Shown: positions 6,938-13,957 of the stretch, one piece after another
How the letters are laid out: the number at the start of each line of letters is the position of its first letter
How positions within the stretch are numbered: the first letter of the stretch is position 1
DNA from: CAYYMH01 sp964472785
GTDB taxonomy: Bacteria; Zhuqueibacterota; Zhuqueibacteria; Thermofontimicrobiales; Thermofontimicrobiaceae
Length of the DNA: 15,087 nucleotides
NCBI GenBank assembly: GCA_964472785.1
Contig: CAYYMH010000081.1
Coordinates: 1 to 15,087 of the forward strand
Direction: 5' to 3'
The notes under the pieces: generated by a model
The model's input: only the letters and a program-made list of their open reading frames with translations
Told to the model about the DNA's origin: nothing
The model's database searches: none
Program-made: the position numbers and the translations under genes

Positions 6938-9346
6938 ATGACTTCCAAAAAAGACTTGAGCGAGCGAGACATCATCACAAAGTACATCGTTCCAGCTATT
7001 AAAAAATCAGGATGGGATATACATAAACAAATCCGCGAGGAAGTCTACTTTACCCAAGGCAGAGTATATGTCAAAGGAAATAAAACAAAACGAGGAAAGG
7101 CTAAAAAAGCAGACATTATCCTCTATTATAAGCCGAATATACCAGTCGCCGTAATTGAAGTGAAGGATAATAAGCACTCCGTTGGTGCGGGAATGCAACA
7201 GGGACTGGAATATGCTGAAATCCTTGATATACCGCTCGCATATAGCTCAAACGGTGATGGATTTCTGGAACATGATCGCTCTAATCATAAAAATCAGATA
7301 GAAACAGCCTTTCCATTAAACCAATTCCCGAGTCCAGACGAACTCTGGTTGCGTTATAAAAAATATAAAAACATCGAAACACCAGAACAAGAGCGTATTT
7401 CTTCACATGATTATTTTTATGATGGTTCAGGCAGAAAACCACGCTACTATCAGCAAATTGCAATAAATAGAGCAGTAGAAGCCATTGCGAGAGGGCAAAA
7501 AAGAATACTGATTGTCATGGCAACAGGAACTGGTAAAACCTATGCAGCCTTTCAAATTATTCACCGATTATGGAAAAGTGGGACTGCAAAACGGATATTA
7601 TTTTTAGCAGACAGAAACGCGTTGATCAGCCAAACCAAACGTGGCGATTTCAAACATTTTAAGGAACGCATGACTGTCATTCGAAAAAAGGAGATTGACA
7701 AAGCGTTTGAAATATATCTGGCATTGTACCAGGGATTGACAAACTATAACGAAGATAAAGACGCATATAAAGAATTCAGCAGAGATTTTTTTGATCTTGT
7801 CGTGGTAGATGAATGCCACCGTGGAAGCGCAGCAGCAGATAGCGCATGGCGAGAAATTCTTGAATATTTTCAGTCGGCAACACATATCGGTATGACAGCG
7901 ACACCAAAAGAGACAAAAGAAGTATCAAATATTGAATATTTTGGTGATCCAATCTATACATATTCTCTACGACAGGGAATCGCCGACGGATTCCTGGCAC
8001 CATACAAAGTTATTCGAGTCGGCATTAATGTTGATCTTGAAGGATGGCGGCCTGAAGAAGGAAAAACAGATAAGGAAGGAGATATTGTTGCTGATCGTAT
8101 TTACAATACAAAAGATTATGATCGCAACCTGGTGATTGATGAGCGTACTAAACAAGTCGCAGAAAAAGTAACACAGTTTCTGAGTAAAACAAACCGCTAT
8201 GACAAAACCATTATATTTTGTGTTGATATTGAACACGCTGAAAGAATGAGACAAGCGATCACCAATTTAAACATTGATTTGATTCAGGTCAATCGGAAAT
8301 ATGTCATGAGAATCACTGGTGACGAGGAAGAAGGCAAACGCGAATTGGATAACTTTACTAATCCGGAGGAAACGTATCCAGTTATAGCAACAACCTCAAA
8401 ACTAATGACAACTGGCATTGACGCGCAGACGTGCAAATTGATTGTACTTGAATCTAATATTCAATCGATGACCGAGTTTAAACAAATCATCGGTCGCGGT
8501 ACTCGTATCAATGAAGACTATGAGAAAACATTCTTTACTATTATGGATTTTCGTAAAGTGACCGATCTCTTTGCAGATCCGGCGTTTGACGGCGATCCGG
8601 TAATGATTAAAGAAGTCGAGGCAGAAGAACCATTAACAGATGACGATATTTATACGGAAGATGAGGAAGAAATTATTGATGATGAAACAGGTGAAACGAT
8701 TGACTTTGGAGAAGACGATATTCTCGTTGATCCTGAAGAACCACAGATCATCAATGGTGGTGAGATCGACGAAGAGCCAAAAAGAAAGGTGTATGTAGCC
8801 GGTGTTGATGTATCCATTCTGAATGAACGAATACAGTATATGGATGGCAATGGCAAGCTGATTACAGAAAGTCTGAAAGATTATACAAAAAGAAATATTC
8901 TGAAAACATTTCGCAGTCTGGATGATTTTCTGAATCGGTGGAATACATCTGATCGAAAAAAAGCGATTATCGAGGAATTAGAGGGACAGGGGATTATTTT
9001 AGAAAACCTAAAAGAAGAAGTGAAAAAAGATTTGGACTTGTTCGATCTGATATGCCACATTGCCTGGGATAAACCCGCTCTCACAAGACGTGAGCGGGTT
9101 GAAAAGGTAAAGAAGCGAGACTATTTTACAAAATATGGGGATCAGGCAAAGAAAATTATTGATGCGCTGCTGGAAAAGTATGCAACCGAAGGTATCGAAA
9201 ATATTGAAGAACTTTCTGTTTTGAGAATCAAGCCTTTTTCCAATTTAGGTACGCCAGCTGAGATTGTAAAAATATTTGGAGGGAGAAACGGTTATTTAAA
9301 AATGATTTCTGAACTTGAGACAGAAATATACAGAGAGGCAGCTTAG
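6938..9346 (+). CDS. hsdR: Type I restriction enzyme, R subunit (ATP-dependent translocase and endonuclease)
   Basis: This 802-residue protein matches the length and order of the EcoEI/EcoAI-type HsdR. The N-terminal PD-(D/E)xK nuclease is visible as Asp59 (KADI), Glu74-Val-Lys76 (AVIEVK) and the type I QxxxY element (Gln88...Tyr92). The SF2 motor follows: Walker A ATGTGKT at 195-201, motif II DECH at 291-294, motif III TATP at 320-323, LMTTGIDAQ near 489-497, and motif VI QIIGRGTR at 516-523. An acidic linker (about 570-645) leads to the C-terminal helical region that docks on the methyltransferase. With HsdM and HsdS it would form a complex that translocates DNA and cuts when the site is unmethylated. 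All key residues are present and the frame is intact. hsdM starts 1,055 bp further on, separated by a transposase gene and palindromic repeats, so hsdR may not share a transcript with hsdMS. Confidence 0.97.
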   Translation: MTSKKDLSERDIITKYIVPAIKKSGWDIHKQIREEVYFTQGRVYVKGNKTKRGKAKKADIILYYKPNIPVAVIEVKDNKHSVGAGMQQGLEYAEILDIPLAYSSNGDGFLEHDRSNHKNQIETAFPLNQFPSPDELWLRYKKYKNIETPEQERISSHDYFYDGSGRKPRYYQQIAINRAVEAIARGQKRILIVMATGTGKTYAAFQIIHRLWKSGTAKRILFLADRNALISQTKRGDFKHFKERMTVIRKKEIDKAFEIYLALYQGLTNYNEDKDAYKEFSRDFFDLVVVDECHRGSAAADSAWREILEYFQSATHIGMTATPKETKEVSNIEYFGDPIYTYSLRQGIADGFLAPYKVIRVGINVDLEGWRPEEGKTDKEGDIVADRIYNTKDYDRNLVIDERTKQVAEKVTQFLSKTNRYDKTIIFCVDIEHAERMRQAITNLNIDLIQVNRKYVMRITGDEEEGKRELDNFTNPEETYPVIATTSKLMTTGIDAQTCKLIVLESNIQSMTEFKQIIGRGTRINEDYEKTFFTIMDFRKVTDLFADPAFDGDPVMIKEVEAEEPLTDDDIYTEDEEEIIDDETGETIDFGEDDILVDPEEPQIINGGEIDEEPKRKVYVAGVDVSILNERIQYMDGNGKLITESLKDYTKRNILKTFRSLDDFLNRWNTSDRKKAIIEELEGQGIILENLKEEVKKDLDLFDLICHIAWDKPALTRRERVEKVKKRDYFTKYGDQAKKIIDALLEKYATEGIENIEELSVLRIKPFSNLGTPAEIVKIFGGRNGYLKMISELETEIYREAA

Positions 9347-9565
9347 ATTATCTAACTTGTGATATGATATTTTAGAGTTATTTTTTTTACTACTTCTTCG
9401 TACTCGCTAAAGCGCATTGCTATGAATTAGATGAAAAATAAATTGTCTGCTTCGAGATTGATTGCCATGAATTTCAAGTTATAGGCATAATTAGCTAACA
9501 AAAAATATTGCCATAACCTTGAGGTCGTGGAGAAATTAAACGAAATCAAACTGGGCTTTAGCCCT
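9347..9565. repeat. Left palindromic module array upstream of the RAYT gene (partly decayed)
   Basis: The hsdR-RAYT spacer carries degraded versions of the palindromes seen further right. CGCTAAAGCG followed by CATTGCTATGAAT corresponds to GATCTAAAGATCGTGGCTATGAAT at 10053-10076. Positions 9506-9565 (TATTGCCATAACCTTGAGGT, CGTGGAGAAATTAAACGAAA, then GGGCTTTAGCCC at 9553-9564) align with 10321-10385 just before hsdM. The palindrome arm is mutated on the left copy (CCTTGAGGTCGTGG instead of GAGCTTCAGCTCGTGG). A GTG inside this module (9527) extends the RAYT frame upstream, but it is repeat sequence and not protein. Confidence 0.65.
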
Positions 9566-9586
9566 AGAAAAAAACAGGAATCAACC

Positions 9587-10018
9587 ATGCCCTTTGTCAG
9601 AATCTGGGTGCATCTGATCTGGTCCACAAAAAACAGAGAAAAAATAATCAGTAAAAACATTAAACAGAAATTACTGCATCATATTCTCGAAAACGCGAAA
9701 CAAAAAGAAATCTATATTGATCAGTTAAATTGTACGGATGATCACTGTCATGCGTTAATCTCTTTGGGTGCATCCCAAACAATCAGCAAGGTCGCTTTTT
9801 TGATTAAGGGTGAATCGTCTCATTGGGTGAATAAAACCAAATTAGTGATGGGAAAATTTGAGTGGCAGGATGAATATATTGGAGTCTCTGTAAGTGAATC
9901 ACAGTTAGTTAAGGTCCGGAATTATATCAAAAATCAGGAAGAACATCATCGGACACGGTCGTTTAAAGAAGAATATGATTTGTTTATGGAAAAATATGGG
10001 ATTAAATATTTGGGCTAA
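9587..10018 (+). CDS. REP-associated tyrosine transposase (RAYT; Y1/IS200-like)
   Basis: This 143-residue protein is a single-domain Y1 transposase (HUH superfamily), about full length for RAYTs. MPFVRIWVHLIWSTKNRE is the usual N-terminus, with the first beta strand. DDHCHALISL holds the metal-binding HxH pair (His53, His55). GESSHWVNK and FEWQDEYIGVSVSESQ follow. RNYIKNQEEHH carries the catalytic tyrosine (Tyr113). Such enzymes cut and join single-stranded DNA at hairpins, and RAYTs are linked to REP palindromes in their genome. ATG 9587 was chosen because the upstream extension to GTG 9527 lies inside a palindromic module. The stop codon TAA sits in the centre of GGGCTAAAGCCC. No tnpB or terminal inverted repeats are present. 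It lies between hsdR and hsdM and is surrounded by palindromes of matching type on both sides. Confidence 0.9.
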   Translation: MPFVRIWVHLIWSTKNREKIISKNIKQKLLHHILENAKQKEIYIDQLNCTDDHCHALISLGASQTISKVAFLIKGESSHWVNKTKLVMGKFEWQDEYIGVSVSESQLVKVRNYIKNQEEHHRTRSFKEEYDLFMEKYGIKYLG

Positions 10019-10338
10019 AGCCCGGATATATTTCTATTGAATATGTACGCACGATCTAAAGATCGTGGCTATGAATAGGTACCGAGTAATTTCAATAAAT
10101 TCAATGTCTAAAGCGCTAAATCATGGCTGAAATTAATAAATTCATTGCCACGAGTTTCAGTTTATGGAAAAATATGGGATTAAATATTTGGGCTAAAGCC
10201 CGGATATATTTCTATTGAATATGTACGCACGATCTAAAGATCGTGGCTATGAATAGGTACCGAGTAATTTCAATAAATTCAATGTCTAAAGCGCTAAATC
10301 ATGGCTGAAATTAATAAATTTATTGCCACGAGCTTCAG
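9983..10338 (+). repeat. Tandem duplication, two 178-bp units, containing the RAYT 3' end and palindromes
   Basis: Unit 1 is 9983-10160 and unit 2 is 10161-10338. By eye they differ at only two positions, both near the 3' end. Each starts with TTTATGGAAAAATATGGGAT, the last codons of the RAYT gene (FMEKYGIKYLG and stop). Each then carries GGGCTAAAGCCC (10012-10023 and 10190-10201) and CACGATCTAAAGATCGTG (10050-10067 and 10228-10245), and ends at GAG(T/C)TTCAG. After unit 2 the sequence continues as CTCGTGG, completing a palindrome. The unit boundary therefore falls in the hairpin of CCACGAGCTTCAGCTCGTGG. The second copy of the RAYT tail has no gene in front of it and is not expressed as such. 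Confidence 0.93.
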
Positions 10339-10385
10339 CTCGTGGATAAATTAAACCAAATTCAAATCAAACCGGGCTTTAGCCC
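10326..10385. repeat. Palindromic module before hsdM (REP-like)
   Basis: CCACGAGCTTCAGCTCGTGG (10326-10345; 9-bp arms, loop TC) is followed after 28 bases by GGGCTTTAGCCC (10374-10385; 5-bp arms). The pair ends 16 bp before the hsdM ATG, so it would be transcribed in any hsdM leader and could fold there. The same pair of modules occurs in reverse order and orientation behind hsdS. Confidence 0.85.
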
Positions 10386-10401
10386 AAATTAGGGACAATA
10401 A

Positions 10402-11832
10402 ATGAAAAACATCGGCAACATCATCAAAACACTACAAAACATCATGCGCAAAGACCCCGGCGTATCAGGCGACGCCCAACGGATTGAGCAATTGGGCTGG
10501 ATGATCTTTCTCAAAATACTGGACGATAAAGACAAGGAACTGGAACTGCTTCACGAAGATTACCATTCCCCGATTCCGGAAAATATCCAATGGCGGAATT
10601 GGGCGAAGGATGATGAGGGAATCACCGGCGAGGAAATGCAAAAATTCATCGACGCAAAGCTGTTTCCCTCACTCAAAAATCTGGACATTAGCACAGGCAA
10701 CCGAAGAGCTTTGATCATCCGGGAAATTTTTGCCGGGACCAATAACTATATGAAAAACGGGACTATCATTCGCCAGGTGGTGAATAAACTCAATGAAATT
10801 GATTTCAATGTTTCCGAAGACCGGCATGTGTTTGGCGATATCTACGAAACCATTTTGAAAGACCTGCAAAACGCAGGCAATTACGGTGAATTCTATACGC
10901 CGCGCGCGTTAACAGAATTTATGACCGAGATGGTCAATCCCCGTTTGGGTGAGAAAGTGCTTGATCCGGCGTGCGGTACCGGTGGATTTTTAACCAGCGC
11001 GATTGACAATATCCGGCGGCAGGATGTCAAAGGTGTGGAAGATTTAAGAACGCTGGAGACAACCATCCAAGGCAAGGAACTGAAACCGCTGCCGTTTATG
11101 CTCTGCGTAACCAACCTGATCCTGCACGATATCGAAGTCCCTAATGTGGAATATACGGATAGCCTCAATCAAGAATACATCAGTATCCGGCATAAAGATC
11201 GCGTGGATGTTATTCTGGCGAATCCGCCCTTTGGCGCATCGGTCAGTGATGGCGTGGAAACCAATTTCCCGCAAAACTTTCGCACCACCGAAAGTGCCGA
11301 GCTGTTTCTGGTGCTGATGATCCGCTATCTCAAAGAAGGCGCCAGGGCTGCCATTGTGTTACCCGACGGTTCGCTGACCGGAGACGGTGTAAAACAACGG
11401 ATCCGGCAGCACTTTTTAGAGACATGTAACCTGCATACGATTGTGCGCTTACCCAATTCGGTGTTTCAGCCCTATGCCAGTGTTGCCACGAATCTGTTGT
11501 TTTTTGAAAAGGGCAAACCCACGCGCGACATCTGGTATTGGGAGCATAAATTGCCCGAAAGTATGAAAGCCTATTCCAAAACCAAACCGATTCAGAAAAG
11601 TGAATTCGAATCACTGAAAAACTGGTGGACAAAACGAGAGTCGAACGAACATGCCTGGCAGGTATCGATAGATGAAATTATCAAGAATGGCTATAATTTG
11701 GACATCAAAAATCCATTTGTTGCCGAAGAAGATCGCACCTATTCAAGTGTAGAAATATTAGAGATGCTGAATAAGTCTTTTGATAAAAGTAGTGAGTTGT
11801 TGGATCAGCTTAAAAGCGAGCTAAATAAATGA
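10402..11832 (+). CDS. hsdM: Type I restriction enzyme, M subunit (N6-adenine DNA methyltransferase)
   Basis: The 476-residue protein has the full HsdM layout. The N-terminal helical domain begins MKNIGNIIKTLQNIMRKDPG and contains GDAQRIEQLGWMIFLKILDD, typical of the family. GEFYTPR at 162-168 precedes the S-adenosylmethionine motif I DPACGTGGF at 188-196. The catalytic motif IV is NPPF at 274-277, which identifies an adenine-N6 methyltransferase. The C-terminal part (about 400-476) contacts HsdS. Two HsdM and one HsdS would make the modification enzyme, and HsdR adds restriction. AGGGACA lies upstream of the ATG. The stop overlaps the hsdS start in ATGA, so the two are translationally coupled. 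The gene is visibly richer in G+C than hsdR. Confidence 0.97.
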   Translation: MKNIGNIIKTLQNIMRKDPGVSGDAQRIEQLGWMIFLKILDDKDKELELLHEDYHSPIPENIQWRNWAKDDEGITGEEMQKFIDAKLFPSLKNLDISTGNRRALIIREIFAGTNNYMKNGTIIRQVVNKLNEIDFNVSEDRHVFGDIYETILKDLQNAGNYGEFYTPRALTEFMTEMVNPRLGEKVLDPACGTGGFLTSAIDNIRRQDVKGVEDLRTLETTIQGKELKPLPFMLCVTNLILHDIEVPNVEYTDSLNQEYISIRHKDRVDVILANPPFGASVSDGVETNFPQNFRTTESAELFLVLMIRYLKEGARAAIVLPDGSLTGDGVKQRIRQHFLETCNLHTIVRLPNSVFQPYASVATNLLFFEKGKPTRDIWYWEHKLPESMKAYSKTKPIQKSEFESLKNWWTKRESNEHAWQVSIDEIIKNGYNLDIKNPFVAEEDRTYSSVEILEMLNKSFDKSSELLDQLKSELNK

Positions 11833-13166
11833 GAGAATGGAAAAATACTTTAATTAGTGAATTCATGAAAGAGCGTCCCGGTAGATATAAACCAAATGAT
11901 CCAAAAGTAGCTAATTTAACACGTCTCGAAAAAATCGATTTTTCAGGTAAATTGCATTTTTCCAACAAATCATCAAAAACTAATATGATAATTGCTAAAA
12001 AGGGTGATTTAGTTGTATCCGGCATTAATGTTTCAAAGGGTGCAGTAGCTGTATATGAAGGAGAGGAAGACGTAACTGCCACTATTCATTACTCATCATA
12101 TACTTTTGATAAACAAAAAATTGATGTTGAGTATTTTAAACGTTTTCTTAAAAGTCCTAAATTTATCCAACTTCTGAAAGAACAAGTAAAAGGCGGAATA
12201 AAAACGGAAATAAAACCAAAGCATCTCCTGCCTTTAAAAATTGATTTACCTGATCTTGACACTCAAAAATCTATAGTTAACTTTTTTGAAAAAACAGAAA
12301 ATAAAATTACTCACCTTAATCGAGAAATCAATAACCAAGTAGCATTGCTTAAACAATTCCGCCAATCCATTCTCCAGGAAGCAGTCGAAGGAAAGCTCAC
12401 AGCAGACTGGCGAAAACAACACCCGGAACTGATTTCCGGTGAGAACCACGTTGCCCGACTGCTGGAAAAAATCAAAGCGGAAAAAGAACGACTGGTAAAA
12501 GAAGGCAAAATTAAGAAACAAAAACCACTACCTCCTATTAGCGAAGAGGAAAAACCTTTTGAGTTGCCGGAGGGGTGGGTTTGGTCTAGATTGGGGGAAG
12601 TTGGAATTGTGAACCCGAGAAACTTCGTAGAAGACAGTTTAGAAGTATCATTCATTCCAATGGCAAATATTTCAGAAAAATATGGTGTTAATCCTACTTT
12701 TGAGATAAAGCCTTGGCGAGATATTAAAAAAGGTTTTACTCATTTTGCTGAAAGTGACATAGGTTTGGCCAAAATAACACCATGTTTTGAGAATTCAAAG
12801 TCGTGTGTGTTTGCTAATTTAAAAAATGGATTTGGTGCAGGAACGACAGAACTTCATGTTTTGAGGTTGGTAAAAAATTTTTTGGAATCACATTATGTTT
12901 ATTTATTTTTAAAAACGCCTAAATTTTTGAAAGAAGGTGAAAAAATAATGACTGGAACAGCAGGACAAAAGAGAGTCCCTGTATCCTATTTTGAGAATGC
13001 TGTCTTTCCTTTACCACCCCTTTCCGAACAACAATCCATTGTCGAAAAAGTGAACAGGCTGATGGCGAAAATCGATGCGCTGGAAGAGCAGGTCAAAGAG
13101 CGCAAAGAGCAGGCAGAGCAACTGATGCAGGCGGTGTTGAGGGAGGCTTTTAATAGTAATTCATAG
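11829..13166 (+). CDS. hsdS: Type I restriction enzyme, S (specificity) subunit
   Basis: The 445-residue HsdS has two target-recognition domains. TRD1 covers about 1-150 and ends in LPLKIDLPDLDTQKSIVNFF. The central conserved region has a helix and spacer (LLKQFRQSILQEAVEGKLTA near 173-192, LPEGWVWSRLGEVG near 246-259). TRD2 covers about 250-405 and ends VFPLPPLSEQQSIVEKV. A C-terminal coiled coil follows (LMAKIDALEEQVKERKEQAE). The two TRDs recognise the two halves of a split target site, which cannot be predicted here. GC is mosaic: by hand count a TRD1 stretch (11941-12000) has 14 G+C in 60, while the central region (12361-12420) has 31 and the C-terminal coil (13081-13140) has 33. It starts within hsdM (ATGA). 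The TAG stop directly abuts a 20-bp palindrome. The last codons are repeated downstream. Confidence 0.96.
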   Translation: MREWKNTLISEFMKERPGRYKPNDPKVANLTRLEKIDFSGKLHFSNKSSKTNMIIAKKGDLVVSGINVSKGAVAVYEGEEDVTATIHYSSYTFDKQKIDVEYFKRFLKSPKFIQLLKEQVKGGIKTEIKPKHLLPLKIDLPDLDTQKSIVNFFEKTENKITHLNREINNQVALLKQFRQSILQEAVEGKLTADWRKQHPELISGENHVARLLEKIKAEKERLVKEGKIKKQKPLPPISEEEKPFELPEGWVWSRLGEVGIVNPRNFVEDSLEVSFIPMANISEKYGVNPTFEIKPWRDIKKGFTHFAESDIGLAKITPCFENSKSCVFANLKNGFGAGTTELHVLRLVKNFLESHYVYLFLKTPKFLKEGEKIMTGTAGQKRVPVSYFENAVFPLPPLSEQQSIVEKVNRLMAKIDALEEQVKERKEQAEQLMQAVLREAFNSNS

Positions 13167-13643
13167 CCCCGATCTTCAGATCGGGGACAAAAAAAGCCCC
13201 CAACAAAAAAGGGCTTCAGCCCAATTTAGGCTAAAGCCAATATATTTTTAGTCACAATTGATCCACGAGCTAAAGCTCGTGGCAATAAAATATTCTAAAA
13301 CTGCGATCTTAGTAGAAGAATCAAATCTTGCAAAGAGCGAGCAGAGCAACTGATGCAGGCGGTGTTGAGGGAGGCTTTTAATAGTAATTCATAGCCCCGA
13401 TCTTCAGATCGGGGACAAAAAAAGCCCCCAACAAAAAAGGGCTTCAGCCCAATTTAGGCTAAAGCCAATATATTTTTAGTCACAATTGATCCACGAGCTA
13501 AAGCTCGTGGCAATAAAATATTCTAAAACTGCGATCTTAGTAGAAGAATCAAATCTTGCAAAGAGCGAGCAGAGCAACTGATGCAGGCGGTGTTGAGGGA
13601 GGCTTTTAATAGTAATTCATAGCCCCGATCTTCAGATCGGGGA
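13102..13643 (+). repeat. Tandem repeat, 228-bp unit, 2.4 copies: hsdS 3' end plus palindromes
   Basis: Units start at 13102, 13330 and 13558, exactly 228 bp apart. The first contains the real hsdS end; the others repeat the codons for KERAEQLMQAVLREAFNSNS and the stop without a gene in front. Behind each stop comes CCCCGATCTTCAGATCGGGG (13167, 13395, 13623). Units 1 and 2 then carry GGGCTTCAGCCC (13211, 13439), GGCTAAAGCC (13229, 13457) and CCACGAGCTAAAGCTCGTGG (13263, 13491). From the AGAGC after the first few bases, units 1 and 2 look identical to each other. Unit 3 is identical only up to 13643, then changes to a related but diverged version of the same array. Unit size is 76 x 3, but the repeats are untranslated after the stop. 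Confidence 0.93.
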
Positions 13644-13739
13644 TAAAATAACGTCCCAAAAAATAATGGGCTTCAGCCCAAATTTGGCTAAAGCCGATAT
13701 TTGTTGGGTATTAATCTGTCCACGAGCTGAAGCTCGTGG
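13644..13739. repeat. Diverged palindromic module array behind the third hsdS-end copy
   Basis: The order of modules is the same as in the 228-bp unit but the spacers differ: GGGCTTCAGCCC at 13668-13679, GGCTAAAGCC at 13686-13695 and CCACGAGCTGAAGCTCGTGG at 13720-13739. The arms are intact while loops and spacers vary (TC, AA or GA in the loop), which suggests selection or conversion of the stems. Confidence 0.75.
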
Positions 13740-13784
13740 CAATTTAAAAAAATAGTAATCAAAGAAAAGCCTGATGAATGCTAA

Positions 13785-13883
13785 TATCGCTCAAATCAGA
13801 TAAAACGGATCAAGCAACGAGAAATATCAGATTAACAATTCTCTCACGTAGTTTTGGTGAAAGCTCTTAATAACAATTCATAG
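13785..13883 (+). pseudogene. Decayed hsdS C-terminal remnant
   Basis: In one frame this reads NQIKRIKQREISD, a stop, then QFSHVVLVKALNNNS and TAG (13881-13883). It aligns without gaps to the live HsdS tail: VKERKEQAEQLMQ-AVLREAFNSNS. Shared residues are K, R, Q, V, L, A and the final N-x-N-S, and the last DNA bases (AATAACAATTCATAG against AATAGTAATTCATAG) agree closely. An internal TAA and the lack of a start show it is dead. As after hsdS, a palindrome-like stretch follows (CCCGGGCTTTAGCTCTGG), then GGACTTTAGTCC (13928-13939) and GGTTAAAGCC. This is a fourth, older version of the hsdS-end plus palindrome unit. Confidence 0.55.
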
Positions 13884-13957
13884 ACCCGGGCTTTAGCTCT
13901 GGTGAAAGTTAAACCCAACGCAACAACGGACTTTAGTCCTAATTCGGTTAAAGCCAT

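Noticed and set aside
9527..9586. 20-residue N-terminal extension of the transposase from GTG 9527
   Set aside because: These codons lie inside a palindromic module that also occurs before hsdM without any such protein; ATG 9587 begins the family-typical MPFVRIW.
9587..10018. Complete IS200/IS605 insertion sequence
   Set aside because: There is no tnpB, and no clear left and right end hairpins with target sites specific to an element; the protein and surrounding palindromes fit a RAYT/REP arrangement.
13167..13186. Rho-independent terminator behind hsdS
   Set aside because: The stem is followed by ACAAAAAAA and not by a T-tract on the coding strand; the same palindrome type occurs before genes too, so it fits a REP-like element better.
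13102..13643. Possible CRISPR-like or phage repeat array
   Set aside because: The 228-bp units contain codons of the hsdS tail and palindromes, with no variable spacers; this is a tandem duplication.
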